The notes: generated by a model not told the origin, from the letters alone. 64,000 nucleotides of DNA from Variovorax sp. PBL-E5 (GCF_901827185.1 NZ_LR594671.1:4738001-4802000), one strand, 5' to 3'. Shown: positions 8,681 through 17,969, counted from the first letter of the stretch. A program made the numbers and translations.

Positions 8681-10413
8681 GCATCGCCATCGACCCGATC
8701 ACCTTCGCCGTGATCAAGAACGCCATGGACTCGATCGTCGACGAGGTCGCCTACACCGTGCTGCGCACCGCGCGCTCGGAGATCGTCAAGGACGTGATGG
8801 ACTACTCGGCCGCGATCTGCGACCGCGAGGGCCGGATGATCGCGCAGGCCAAGACCATCGCGCTGCACCTGGGCGCGATTCCCGAAGCGATGGCCGCGGT
8901 CCACGCGCGCTACGGCCATGACCTCGCGCCGGGCGATGCGGTGATCGTCAACGACCCGTACCAGGGCGGCATGCACCTGCCGGACATCTTCATGTTCGTG
9001 CCCTTCTTCTACCAGGGCCAGCTCGAAGGCTTCTGCGTCGTGATCTGCCATCACACCGACGTCGGCGGCCGCGTGCCGGGCTCCAATGCGAGCGACTCGA
9101 CCGAGATCTACCAGGAAGGCCTGCGCATCCCGGTGGTCAAGCTCTACGACGCCGGCCGTGTCAACGACATCATGGAGCGCGTGATCGCGCAGAACGTGCG
9201 CGTGCCGGACCGCGTGCTCGGCGACCTGCGCGCGCAGTACGCGGCCTGCCAGGTCGGCGTGCGCGAACTCACGAACCTGCTCGACCGCTACGGCCGCGAG
9301 CGCGCACGCGCCTACTTCGCCGAACTGCTCGACTACGCCGAGCGTCTGACCCGCGCCGAGATCCGCACCTGGCCCAAGGGCACCTTCACCTTCGAGGACT
9401 TCATCGACGACGACGGCCTGTCGCCCGAGCCGATCCCGATCCGCGTCGCACTGACGGTGCACGAGGACCACGTGAGCGTCGACTACACCGGCTCGTCGCC
9501 ACAGGTGCGCGCCGCCATCAACTCCACGCGCTCGTACACCAACTCCTGCACCTACCTGAGCGTGCGCTGCGCGCTCAAGGGCGACGTGCCGAACAATGCC
9601 GGCGTGTTCCGCTGCGTCGAGATCCACGTGCCCGAAGGCACGGTGCTGAACCCGGTCGAGCCGGCCGCTGTCGCGGCACGCGCGCTGACCGGCTACCGCG
9701 TGTTCGACACCATGCTCGGCGCGCTCGCGCAGGTGGTGCCCGACCGCATCCCGGCGGCGGGCGAAGGCGGCAACACCGTCGTCTGCCTGTCCGGCAAGCG
9801 CGACGACGGCAAGCCCTACATCATCGTCGACATGGTCTGCGGCGCCTGGGGTGCGCGGCCGCATGCCGACGGTGTCGAGGCCATCACCAACGCATCGCAG
9901 AATCTTTCCAACACGCCGATCGAGACGCTGGAGGCGCAGCACCCGGTGCGCGTCGAAGCGTACGAACTCGAGCCCGACACCTGCGGCGCCGGCCGCTGGC
10001 GCGGCGGGCTCGGCATCCGGCGCAGCTACCGCGTGCTCGGCGACGACGTGCTGCTGCAACTGCGCGCCGATCGCATGAAGTTCCGGCCCTACGGCCTCGA
10101 CGGCGGCGAGCCCGCATCCCCGGCCTCGAACATCCTCACGCGCGGCGATGTCGACGAATCGCTGCCGAGCAAGATCGGCGTGCAGATCGCACGCAACGAC
10201 AAGGTGACGCACATCCAGCCGGGCGGCGGCGGATTCGGCCATCCCTTGCTGCGCCCCTTGACCGAGATCGAGAAGGACGTCTGGAACCACAAGCTGAGCG
10301 CGGCCTTCGTGCGTCAGCACTACCTCGCGGTCGTCGATCCGGACACCGGCAAGGCCGACGCCGCTGCCACCCAGGCCCTGCGCGACGCGCATGCCGCCGC
10401 CCTCCCCGCCTGA
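8677..10413 (+). CDS. hyuB: Hydantoinase B/oxoprolinase family protein, B subunit
   Basis: A 578-residue partner of the A subunit. Recognisable family stretches are NDPYQGGMHLPDI (about 100-112), a CHHTDVGGR segment near residue 125, an ERV segment typical of HyuB and the C-terminal PGGGGFGHP motif. Length fits HyuB (about 520-600), not the 770-residue AcxB of acetone carboxylase. A GAGGAG ribosome site lies 8 bp before the ATG, and the gene overlaps the end of hyuA by 4 bp. It is followed by a complete ABC importer, so the substrate is probably taken up from outside. Confidence 0.9.
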   Translation: MSIAIDPITFAVIKNAMDSIVDEVAYTVLRTARSEIVKDVMDYSAAICDREGRMIAQAKTIALHLGAIPEAMAAVHARYGHDLAPGDAVIVNDPYQGGMHLPDIFMFVPFFYQGQLEGFCVVICHHTDVGGRVPGSNASDSTEIYQEGLRIPVVKLYDAGRVNDIMERVIAQNVRVPDRVLGDLRAQYAACQVGVRELTNLLDRYGRERARAYFAELLDYAERLTRAEIRTWPKGTFTFEDFIDDDGLSPEPIPIRVALTVHEDHVSVDYTGSSPQVRAAINSTRSYTNSCTYLSVRCALKGDVPNNAGVFRCVEIHVPEGTVLNPVEPAAVAARALTGYRVFDTMLGALAQVVPDRIPAAGEGGNTVVCLSGKRDDGKPYIIVDMVCGAWGARPHADGVEAITNASQNLSNTPIETLEAQHPVRVEAYELEPDTCGAGRWRGGLGIRRSYRVLGDDVLLQLRADRMKFRPYGLDGGEPASPASNILTRGDVDESLPSKIGVQIARNDKVTHIQPGGGGFGHPLLRPLTEIEKDVWNHKLSAAFVRQHYLAVVDPDTGKADAAATQALRDAHAAALPA

Positions 10414-10456
10414 CGCTTCCCACCCGCAACCCGCAACCTGCAACCGGAGAATCACA

Positions 10457-11458
10457 ATGAAGAGAAGGACCCTGAGCACCGGCCTGGCAGCCATGATCGC
10501 GCTGCCCGCCCTTTCCCTCGGCAGCGCGCCGGCGCGCGCGCAAGGTGTCGCGAAACTGCGCGTGAAGCTGGACTTCTCGCCCTGGGGCATGCATGGCGCG
10601 ATGCACCTGGCGCTGCAGAAAGGCCTGTTCAAGGCGCAGGGCCTGGACGTCGAAGTGCAGGACGGCACCGGCACCATCTCTACCCTGCAACTGCTGTCGG
10701 CAGGCCAGGCCGACATCGGGCAGGTCGCGCTCGGCACCATGGCGGTCGCGAAGGAGAACGGACTCGACCTGATCTCGGTCGCGGGCTTCGCGCGCACCGG
10801 CGACCTCGCCGTGCTGATGGACCAGTCGCAGGGCATCCAGAAGCCCAAGGACCTCGCCGGCAAGAAGATCGTCTGCTTCACGACCAGCCCGTGGGCCCCC
10901 TTCATCGAGCCTTTCCTCAAGGCCAACGGCATGACCAAGAGCAGCATCGAGCTGGTGATGGTCGCGCCGAGCGCCATGATCTCGACCTACGCCTCCGGCA
11001 ACAGCGACGGCTTCATGTCGCAGGCGCCCTTCGGCCAGCCGATGGTGCTGAAGACGCGCAAGGCCTCGGCGCTGCTGCTCGGCGACAGCGGTATCAGCTT
11101 CCCGAGCTACGGCCTCGCGCTGACACCCAAGACGCTCGAGAGCAAGCGCGAGGCGATCGGCAAGTTCGTGCAAGTGCAGGTCAAGGCCTGGCAGTACATC
11201 TACGACGGCCACGTCGACGAGGCGGTGGCCGCGATCGTCGCCCAGCGGCCGAACGCCAAGCTCGACCCCGACGTGCTGAAGGGCCAGATCGTCGCCTACC
11301 GCGCCTTCTTCGAAAGCCCGAGCAGCAAGAACCTCGCCTTCGGCCTGCAGACCGATGCCGATTGGGCCGCGGCCATCAAGTCGATGGAGCAGACCAGCCA
11401 GATCAAGCCCGGCCACAAACCCTCGGACTACTACACCAATGCGCTCCTATCCGTCTGA
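10457..11458 (+). CDS. ABC transporter substrate-binding protein (NitT/TauT type)
   Basis: A 333-residue periplasmic binding protein of the NMT1/ThiY-like, SsuA/TauA-related family. It has a twin-arginine-free signal peptide of about 31 residues ending in PARAQ. The mature part opens with LRVKLDFSPWGMHGAMHLALQK, typical of pyrimidine, thiamine-precursor, riboflavin and aliphatic sulfonate binders. The ATG at 10457 follows GGAGA. It sits between hyuB and its ATPase and permease genes, so it probably delivers the hydantoinase substrate or a related nitrogen heterocycle (inference). Confidence 0.88.
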   Translation: MKRRTLSTGLAAMIALPALSLGSAPARAQGVAKLRVKLDFSPWGMHGAMHLALQKGLFKAQGLDVEVQDGTGTISTLQLLSAGQADIGQVALGTMAVAKENGLDLISVAGFARTGDLAVLMDQSQGIQKPKDLAGKKIVCFTTSPWAPFIEPFLKANGMTKSSIELVMVAPSAMISTYASGNSDGFMSQAPFGQPMVLKTRKASALLLGDSGISFPSYGLALTPKTLESKREAIGKFVQVQVKAWQYIYDGHVDEAVAAIVAQRPNAKLDPDVLKGQIVAYRAFFESPSSKNLAFGLQTDADWAAAIKSMEQTSQIKPGHKPSDYYTNALLSV

Positions 11459-11483
11459 ACCCGCACCCGCGAGGAGCACTGCC

Positions 11484-12257
11484 GTGTCCGCCTTTCTCGA
11501 GATCGAGCGACTCAACAAGATCTACAAGTCCGAGCGCAAGCCGATCCACGCGCTGCAGGACATCGATCTGCACATCGAGGAAGGCGAGTTCGTCAGCATC
11601 GTGGGCCCGAGCGGCTGCGGCAAGAGCACGTTGATGCGCTGCATGGCCGGCCTCGAGCCGATCAGCACCGGCCGGCTGGCGCTGCACGGCAAGGCCATCG
11701 ATGCGCCGCCCGCCGACATGGGCGTGGTGTTCCAGCGCGACCTGCTGCTCGAGTGGCGCAACATCCTCGACAACGTGCTGGTCGCGGCCGAGTTCCACGA
11801 CCTCGACCGCCGCCAGCACGAAGCGCGTGCGCGCGAACTGCTTGGCCTGTTCGGGCTGTCGGCTTTTCTCGACCGTTTTCCACGCGAGCTCTCGGGCGGC
11901 ATGCGGCAGCGCGTCTCGATCTGCCGCGCGATGTTGCTCGACCCGCAGCTGCTGCTGATGGACGAACCCTTCGGCGCGCTCGATCCGTTCACGCGCGACG
12001 AACTCAACGTCGAGCTGCAGCGGACCTGGCTGGCGACACGCAAGACCGTCGTCTTCATCACCCATTCGATCAGCGAGGCGATCTACCTCGGCGGCCGCGT
12101 GGTGGTGATGGCGCGCGGGCCGGGCCGCATCGCCGACATCGTCCCGATCGAACTCGAGCGCCCGCGCGGCCTCGACATTCGCGAGACGGCGGAGTTCGCC
12201 GCCTACGTGGCGCGCATCCGCGACACCTTCCGAAACGTCGGCATTTTCAAGGGCTGA
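11484..12257 (+). CDS. ABC transporter ATP-binding protein (NitT/TauT type)
   Basis: A 257-residue importer ATPase. Walker A is GPSGCGKST (41-49), the signature is LSGGMRQRVS, and Walker B is LLLMDEPFGALD followed by a switch histidine in VFITHS. The family is SsuB/TauB. GTG at 11484 is preferred because GAGGAG lies 7 bp before it. An upstream in-frame ATG at 11439 would overlap the binding-protein gene and lacks such a site. The permease follows 4 bp downstream. Confidence 0.92.
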   Translation: MSAFLEIERLNKIYKSERKPIHALQDIDLHIEEGEFVSIVGPSGCGKSTLMRCMAGLEPISTGRLALHGKAIDAPPADMGVVFQRDLLLEWRNILDNVLVAAEFHDLDRRQHEARARELLGLFGLSAFLDRFPRELSGGMRQRVSICRAMLLDPQLLLMDEPFGALDPFTRDELNVELQRTWLATRKTVVFITHSISEAIYLGGRVVVMARGPGRIADIVPIELERPRGLDIRETAEFAAYVARIRDTFRNVGIFKG

Positions 12258-12261
12258 GAAC

Positions 12262-13059
12262 ATGAAAACCCTCTGGGCTCGCACCGCGCGCAGCTGGCAG
12301 GCGATGATCACGACGCTGGTGCTGCTCGTGATCTGGGAAGTCTGCGTGCGCACGCTAGGCATCCGCGACTTCCTGTTGCCGGCGCCTTCCAAGATCATCG
12401 GGCAGTTCTTCGCGCAGCCGGGCTACCTGCTGCTCGAAAGCCTGGACACGCTGCGCACCACGATCTACGGCTTCGCGCTCGCGCTGGTGCTCGGCGTGGC
12501 GGCGGCGATAGGCATCGTGTACTCGAAGTTTCTCGACCGCACGCTCTACTCGCTGCTGGTCGCGCTCAACGCCGTGCCGAAGGTCGCGCTGGCGCCGCTG
12601 TTCGTGATCTGGATGGGCACCGGCACCCTGCCGAAGGTCGCGATCGCGATGCTGATCGCGATCTTTCCGATCCTGATCGACACCGTGCTCGGCCTGCGCT
12701 CCACCGACCCCGACATGCTCGACATGGCGCGCGTCAACCATGCCTCGCGCGCCAAGATCCTGTGGAAGATCCGCTTTCCGAACGCGCTGCCCAGCCTCTT
12801 CGCGGGCATGAAGGTCGGCGTGTCCTTCGCGCTGGTCGGCACCATCGTCGGCGAGTTCGTCGCGGGCGAGGCCGGGCTCGGGCACGTGATCCTGGTGGCG
12901 CAGGGCGGCTTCGACACCTCGACCGTGTTCGTCGCGCTGATTCTGCTGTGCATCCTCGGCGTGCTGCTGTTCAAGGCGATCGAGATCGCGGAGGCGCGCT
13001 ACCTGGTCTGGCATGCGTCGCAGCGCGAGCGGCCGGAACTGAGCAGCGCATCGGCCTGA
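12262..13059 (+). CDS. ABC transporter permease (NitT/TauT type)
   Basis: A 265-residue inner-membrane permease with about six hydrophobic segments. A binding-protein-dependent transport signature is visible (the region of FPNALPSLFAGMKVGVSFAL, the EAA-loop equivalent), which contacts the ATPase. It completes the importer encoded by the two preceding genes, with only 4 bp between ATPase stop and this ATG. Confidence 0.92.
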   Translation: MKTLWARTARSWQAMITTLVLLVIWEVCVRTLGIRDFLLPAPSKIIGQFFAQPGYLLLESLDTLRTTIYGFALALVLGVAAAIGIVYSKFLDRTLYSLLVALNAVPKVALAPLFVIWMGTGTLPKVAIAMLIAIFPILIDTVLGLRSTDPDMLDMARVNHASRAKILWKIRFPNALPSLFAGMKVGVSFALVGTIVGEFVAGEAGLGHVILVAQGGFDTSTVFVALILLCILGVLLFKAIEIAEARYLVWHASQRERPELSSASA

Positions 13060-13191
13060 AGCGATCGAATCGAACGACGAATCCGAGCGCCCAGCGAAAG
13101 CTCAGCGTTCAAAATATGATGGCGCTCGCGAGTGCCACCCGGTGGCCTCGGATTGTTCGATGACGCAGCAGCAGCAAAGAAAGAACTCACC

Positions 13192-13482
13192 ATGGCTAAA
13201 GCCTATTGGATCAGCGCCTACCGTGCCGTCAAGGATGCCGACAAGCTGGCGGCCTACGCCAAGCTCGCCGGCCCGGCCATCAACGCCGGCGGCGGGCGTT
13301 TCCTGGCGCGCGGCCTGCCGGCCAAGACCTACGAGCACGGGTTGTCCGAACGCACTGTCGTGATCGAGTTCGACAGCGTCGCGCAAGCCACGGCGACGCA
13401 TGACAGCCCCGCCTACAAGGCCGCGCTGGACGCGCTCGGCGACGGCGCCGAACGGGATATCCGGATCGTCGAAGGCGCTTGA
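13192..13482 (+). CDS. DUF1330 domain protein
   Basis: A 96-residue single-domain protein of the DUF1330 dimeric alpha/beta-barrel family. Typical features are the YWISAYR start, a central GGRFLARG strand and VVIEFDSVAQA. Function of the family is not established; members often sit by catabolic genes. The start is the ATG at 13192, since the N-terminal MAKAYWI fits the family. It is 132 bp downstream of the permease; a TATGAT (13115-13120) in that gap could give it its own promoter, though no -35 is clear. Confidence 0.85.
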   Translation: MAKAYWISAYRAVKDADKLAAYAKLAGPAINAGGGRFLARGLPAKTYEHGLSERTVVIEFDSVAQATATHDSPAYKAALDALGDGAERDIRIVEGA

Positions 13483-13539
13483 GTACGCTTGTCGCACATG
13501 CCGCCGCCAGGCAGGCATGGCGAGACACCGGGCGATGCG

Positions 13540-14458
13540 TCAGACGCTGATCGCCTTCTTCAACACGCGCGCATAGTTGCCGATGCACACGTCATGCAGC
13601 ACGGACGCGGGAATGTTCCGGCGCGCCAACGAGTCCGCCACGGCGCGCAGGTCGACATAGCGCTTCAGTACCGCGTCGGTGCCGGCACCTTCCATGTCGG
13701 TTCCGAAGGCCACGCCTTGCGGCCCCAACAGGTCGACCATGCGGAGGATCTCGTCGGCATAGGTCTCGGCGTCCCGCACCTGGTACGCGGGATCGGAATG
13801 CACGCGCACGGTCCACAGACCCACGACGGCGCACAATGCGCGAGGTCGACCAGCACGCCGAGGCGCTTGCATTCCTGGATCACCTTCAGCGTGACGTCCG
13901 GCAGGCCCTGGAAGCGCGGTGCCTCGGTCTGCAAATCGCCGAGTGGCGACTCGATGAAGTGCACCAACTGCAGATGGCGCAGGCCCATCGCACGCACGAG
14001 CGCCACGCGCTCGGGCTGGCCCTCCAGGAAGTTCGCGGCCTCCGATGCCATGACGACGTGCGGCTCGCCGCGAAGCGCGGCGTCGATGTCCGATGCGGAG
14101 AGTGCCTTGGGCAAGTTCCATTGGCGCGATGCGTCGTCGTATCTTGTGACGCGCCGCTGGAAATAACTCCAGAGTTGTCCCGGTTCGGGTTGTCGAACCT
14201 GCTTGATGCCTTTGGGGGTCGTTCGAGTGAACGGAGTGTCGTCGACCAGGGCCCAGGCGACGAGCGTGCCCCCGCCTCGTCCATCTCGTTGCGCAGGTTC
14301 AGGACCGGGTCTCGGCCGAACATGGCGGCGTGGGAGTGCATGTCTGCGATGAACTGGCGCTGCGGCTGCTGGGCCAGGGTGCGCTGCAGGGGGAATGCGG
14401 TGGCCAAGGCCCAGAGGGCGAGGCTGCGGCGGCGCGGGGAAAAGCAGCGAGCGTCCAT
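13540..14458 (-). pseudogene. Decayed membrane dipeptidase (peptidase M19)
   Basis: Parts of one M19 zinc dipeptidase are spread over three segments. The N-terminus has a signal-like stretch (RRRSLALWALATAF) and FIADMHSHAAMFGRDP in one frame. From about 14274 the continuation (TLVAWALVDDTPF through VHFIESPLGDLQTEAP to LGVLVDLAH) is in another frame, explained by one missing G in a five-G run. At about 13835 the sequence jumps from DLAH directly to VVGLWTVRVHS in a third frame, skipping the piece that in M19 enzymes carries a metal-binding SHS segment. The C-terminus (VAFGTDMEGAG to ANYARVL-like) is intact. The deletion plus shifts make it non-functional. Confidence 0.85.
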
Positions 14459-14618
14459 GAGCGGGCGATGGGACAAGCGGCCGGCCACTATATGGCGAAC
14501 ATGGCGATGAATGTTCTGGTCACCCGCGTTGCGCGATAAGGGTTTCACATGTTCACCCTGCAAACATCAGCAATGAAAATCAAAGCACCTTCATCACGGC
14601 ATTCAAGCGAGACGAACC

Positions 14619-15329
14619 TTGGCAACCATCGACGCGACCCGGCTGGCAGTTCTCATCGATGCAGACAACGCCTCGGCGTCCGTCGCGAAGGAACTCCTCG
14701 ACGAAGTGGCCAAGTACGGCACAGCGACCGTCAAGCGCGCGTTCGGCGACTGGACCACGCAGAACCTCGCAGGCTGGAAGGCGCACCTTCATCGGCACGC
14801 CATTCAGCCCATCCAGCAGTTCGCCTATACGCAGGGAAAGAACTCGACCGACTCCGCGTTCATCATCGATGCAATGGATCTCCTCTACGCGGGCAATGTC
14901 GACGGCTTCTGCCTGGTGTCGAGCGACAGCGATTTCACTCGTCTCGCAATTCGGCTCAGGGAGGCCGGCAAGATCGTGTACGGGTTGGGCGAACGCAAGA
15001 CGCCTGAGCCATTCATCGCAGCGTGCGACAAGTTCATCTTCTTCGAGGTCTTGAAGCGGCCCGCTGAAGCCACAGTCCTGCCGCAAGTTTCGGATGTGCC
15101 GGACCTCAAGGAGTTGCTGACGCACGCCATTCGCGAAACTGCCAGGGATAGCGGCTGGGCTCGGCTCTCCACGGTGGGCGGCCTTGTGAGCAAGATGCAC
15201 ACATCGTTTGATCCGAGGAACTATGGGTTCAAGAAGCTCAGTGAACTCGTCCGCGCTCAGCCCTATCTCGATGTAGTCGATGCACCGGACGCTACTGGAT
15301 TTGTGCACGTGGAAGTGCGCTCGAAATGA
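14619..15329 (+). CDS. NYN-domain (LabA-like) protein with C-terminal LOTUS/OST-HTH domain
   Basis: A 236-residue protein. Residues 8-150 form a PIN-like NYN nuclease fold with the acidic set Asp14 and Asp16 in LIDADN, Asp78 and Asp84, and Asp103/Asp105 in SSDSDF. Residues about 165-236 match the OST-HTH/LOTUS fold, an RNA-binding winged helix. Family knowledge suggests RNA cleavage or RNA handling; the bacterial role is not settled. The start is TTG at 14619, as no in-frame ATG precedes LIDADN; a weak GAGACGAA lies upstream. It is a single gene flanked by a pseudogene and a gene-free stretch and shows a less biased codon use than its neighbours. Confidence 0.85.
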   Translation: MATIDATRLAVLIDADNASASVAKELLDEVAKYGTATVKRAFGDWTTQNLAGWKAHLHRHAIQPIQQFAYTQGKNSTDSAFIIDAMDLLYAGNVDGFCLVSSDSDFTRLAIRLREAGKIVYGLGERKTPEPFIAACDKFIFFEVLKRPAEATVLPQVSDVPDLKELLTHAIRETARDSGWARLSTVGGLVSKMHTSFDPRNYGFKKLSELVRAQPYLDVVDAPDATGFVHVEVRSK

Positions 15330-15704
15330 AGCCCTGCCCGAAGGCCAAGCGTCTATCCCCCGGCTGACGCCGAACCGACCTCCGCTTCAGACTGATCTGA
15401 GTCATTCGTGCCCGGTGGCCCAAGCGGTCGCTGCGATCATCACCGGACTTTCGGCGGGCAGCGGCTCGTATGACCGCAGCGCCCCCGAGGCCGGGTACTC
15501 AAGGTGGCGCGGTCATGGTCTGGTCGTGAATGTCAGGTCCGGGACGGAACCAACGGGCACTTCCGACCCAAAGCGGATGTAGCGAGTGCAGCGTGGACCA
15601 TCGCCAAGCGGCCAGTCACCGTAGTACGCATTTCGCGAAGATCGCTCGGTGTTTCGCGGTTCATTGAAGCGCTGACAGCGCGGACGCCAGTCCCGGTATC
15701 CGAG
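15330..15704. other. Gene-free stretch, 375 bp
   Basis: No convincing gene on either strand. Short open frames here (for example 15504-15719) have no family features and no ribosome site. The composition is patchy and less GC-rich than neighbouring genes. It looks like degraded sequence or an intergenic repeat of a kind I cannot name. Confidence 0.5.
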
Positions 15705-16871
15705 TCACCGGGACGGTGAGATAGCCTGCAGCACATCGTTGAACACGCCGTACTGCACCTTGAATGCCTGCGGGCTGTAGTCCTGGTAGTAGCCTGCCGT
15801 CACGGCGACGACGAGATCGAGCTCGGGCACGATGCGGATCGATTGCCCGCCTCGACCGAGCGCACCGATCCAGCGGACTATTCGTCGGTGCGCAGCAGCA
15901 TGGCCGCTCCACCAAAGGTAGCCGTAGTCCTGCTCGTCCGTCGCCTTGATGAACGATGCGGTGGAAGCGTCGATCCAGCCCTTCGACACGATCTGGCGTC
16001 CATCCCAGCGGCCGCCCGCCAGCACGAGCTGTCCGATCTTCGCCATGTCCCGCGGACGCATGCGAAGGCCACCGCCGGCGTCGCTGTCTCTTCCCATTCG
16101 GCTCCATTCTTCGCCCGAGATGCCCAGGGGCTCCAGCAGGCTCGCTCGCGCGAACTCGTCGAGCGGTCTGCCGGTGGCCCGATGCAAGATCGCTGATACA
16201 AGCGCCAGCGCGCCGGTACTGTAGAAGAACTGCTGCCCAGCCGCCGCCACAGCTCGGCGTGTGAGCACGTAGCGGCACGGATCGCCCGAGAAATACATCC
16301 GCGTTTCGTCGTTCGCGAGATCGCCGGTCGCGGGCGTCGACTCGATCCATTCGAGGCCGAGCGTCATGCCGAGCGCGTGCCGCAGCAACAGGCGATCCGA
16401 TTCCGGCGTTCGCAGGTCTGCGAGTTCGGGGAAGAAGCTAAGGATCGGCTCGTCGACGTCGTGGATCAGCCCCCGGTCGATCGCGATGCCGACGGCGAGC
16501 GACGCGACGCTCTTCGTCGCTGACTTCATTGCATGGCGCGTGTTGGCGTCGAAGACGACGTTCTCCACGCGGCTGCCGAAAAAGCTGGTCGGCACCTGAT
16601 CGCTGCCTCGCAGGTAGCGCTCGAAGACGAGCTTACCGCGATGCACGACGAGCACGGCGTGGATGTTCGCGCCCGAAGCAGCAAGCCGATCGGCCATCTT
16701 GCTGAGTGCGGTGGTGTCAACGAGCTTGTCGTCGTCGCCCGCGGCGATGTTCCAACCGTCGTCTCGCGAGGTTGCCGCGGCGAAGCCTTCGATCGGATAT
16801 GCGCGCGCTGACCCGCCGAGTGAGGCAAGCGCATTGCCAGCAAAAACCAAGGTGAACTCACGGCGCTTCAT
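15705..16871 (-). CDS. Serine hydrolase, beta-lactamase/penicillin-binding-protein-like (class C family)
   Basis: A 388-residue secreted serine hydrolase. The SxxK nucleophile motif is SATK (Ser117), and the second motif is YSTG (217-220) instead of YxN, which fits esterase-like members (EstB, 6-aminohexanoate-dimer hydrolase) rather than true beta-lactamases. The N-terminus MKRREFTLVFAG has a Tat-like start and a hydrophobic stretch. Substrate unknown; drug hydrolysis should not be assumed. It stands alone, with gene-free stretches on both sides. Confidence 0.85.
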   Translation of the reverse strand: MKRREFTLVFAGNALASLGGSARAYPIEGFAAATSRDDGWNIAAGDDDKLVDTTALSKMADRLAASGANIHAVLVVHRGKLVFERYLRGSDQVPTSFFGSRVENVVFDANTRHAMKSATKSVASLAVGIAIDRGLIHDVDEPILSFFPELADLRTPESDRLLLRHALGMTLGLEWIESTPATGDLANDETRMYFSGDPCRYVLTRRAVAAAGQQFFYSTGALALVSAILHRATGRPLDEFARASLLEPLGISGEEWSRMGRDSDAGGGLRMRPRDMAKIGQLVLAGGRWDGRQIVSKGWIDASTASFIKATDEQDYGYLWWSGHAAAHRRIVRWIGALGRGGQSIRIVPELDLVVAVTAGYYQDYSPQAFKVQYGVFNDVLQAISPSR

Positions 16872-17239
16872 GGCACGTTGACTGCGGAAGGTGCACCGAT
16901 CTTAAGCGGCGAAGGCTGTTGCGTCGATTGCCTGCTCGTCCCAGTGAGCGATCCTGTACCGCCTTGAAATAGGACTGGAGCATCTCCGAAGCACCCGTTC
17001 GCGATTGACAGCTTGTGGCCGTTAAGAGTCGGCAGTACCTTTCAGACCGGCCGGTGGCGTAGTGACCGCCGCGAAGGTTCGATGGCCGCTTCGTGGCCGA
17101 GACTGTGAACATGAGGGACCAAGGACGACCGGCTGGACACGCTGCGAAGCCGCCGTCGTCTGCCGCCTCAAAGCGCCCAACGCCGCTCTGCTGCCGCTGG
17201 CCAGCGCCGTCTCCGCCAGCACCAAGACACCTCCAACTC
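16872..17239. other. Gene-free stretch, 368 bp
   Basis: No gene can be supported. A frame runs through it on the reverse strand (to 16858) but has no start with a ribosome site and no family features. The sequence is mixed in composition like the 15330-15704 stretch. The serine hydrolase promoter should lie within its left end; no clear boxes were found. Confidence 0.45.
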
Positions 17240-17893
17240 TCAAGGGCGCAACCCCGCCATCGCAAACGCCACCACATGCCGCCGATAGCGATCGACAGCC
17301 TTCCCCTCCCCCAGATCCCGCGCGAAGATCGACGACAGCGTGAGCCGATTGGAGAAGAAGAAGTACGACATGCCGGCAACGGAGATATAGAACTCCACCG
17401 GATCGATTCCGCGCCGAAACACCTTCGCCGCAATCCCGCGCTGCAGCGTCTGCGCAATCAATTCGATCAACGGCGAGTTGGTCTCCCGGATCGCGCGCGA
17501 GTCGCGCACATGCATCGCGCCGTGCGCGTTCTCATGATTCAACAGTCCGATGAAATCCGGATGCCGCGCCAGGTAGTCGAAAGAAAAGCCGATCAGCGCC
17601 GCCATTGCCTCGGCCGGCTGCATGTCGCCGAGCTTGAGTTCCTTCTCGAGCGATCGGATCTCGGTGTAGACCTCTTCCAGCGCCGCGCGGTACAGGTCTT
17701 CCTTGCTGCCGAAGTAGTAGTAGATCAGCTGCTTGTTGGCGCCCGCGCGCGCGGCGATCTCGTTGACGCGCGCGCCCGCCAGGCCCTTGGCCGCGAACTC
17801 GGCGCGCGCCGCGGCGAGGATCGCGTTGCGCGCAGCGCGCTGGTCGCCCTCGGTCGGGACAGCGGTGGTTGCGGTGGATCGGCGGGTGGACAT
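17240..17893 (-). CDS. TetR/AcrR family transcriptional regulator
   Basis: A 217-residue regulator. The N-terminal HTH (about 22-65) ends in GANKQLIYYYFGSKEDLY, a classic TetR recognition helix. The C-terminal region contains FDYLARHPDFIGLLNHEN, resembling the TetR C-terminal domain seen in acyl-CoA-related regulators. The ATG at 17893 is the first that keeps a short N-terminal arm. It lies 76 bp downstream of the enoyl-CoA hydratase gene on the same strand, so it could be an autoregulated last gene of that unit. Confidence 0.9.
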   Translation of the reverse strand: MSTRRSTATTAVPTEGDQRAARNAILAAARAEFAAKGLAGARVNEIAARAGANKQLIYYYFGSKEDLYRAALEEVYTEIRSLEKELKLGDMQPAEAMAALIGFSFDYLARHPDFIGLLNHENAHGAMHVRDSRAIRETNSPLIELIAQTLQRGIAAKVFRRGIDPVEFYISVAGMSYFFFSNRLTLSSIFARDLGEGKAVDRYRRHVVAFAMAGLRP

Positions 17894-17969
17894 GCGTGGA
17901 CTTCGCTTCGAAGTGCACGGATTATCCGCGCACCCTGCGCGCCGGACCCGGCCACCGGGCGCCAGCGTG

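Noticed and set aside
8677..10413. hyuAB as acetone carboxylase AcxAB
   Set aside because: The B subunit is about 190 residues too short for AcxB and there is no AcxC-like gene.
15504..15719. Short forward frame in the gap
   Set aside because: 71 codons, no ribosome site, no recognised sequence; random in high-GC DNA.
15705..16871. Serine hydrolase as a class C beta-lactamase (resistance gene)
   Set aside because: YSTG instead of the YxN motif and no KTG box; fits esterase/amide hydrolase relatives better.
16858..17457. Reverse-strand frame covering the gap before the serine hydrolase
   Set aside because: Overlaps the TetR gene in another frame, no ribosome site, no family likeness.
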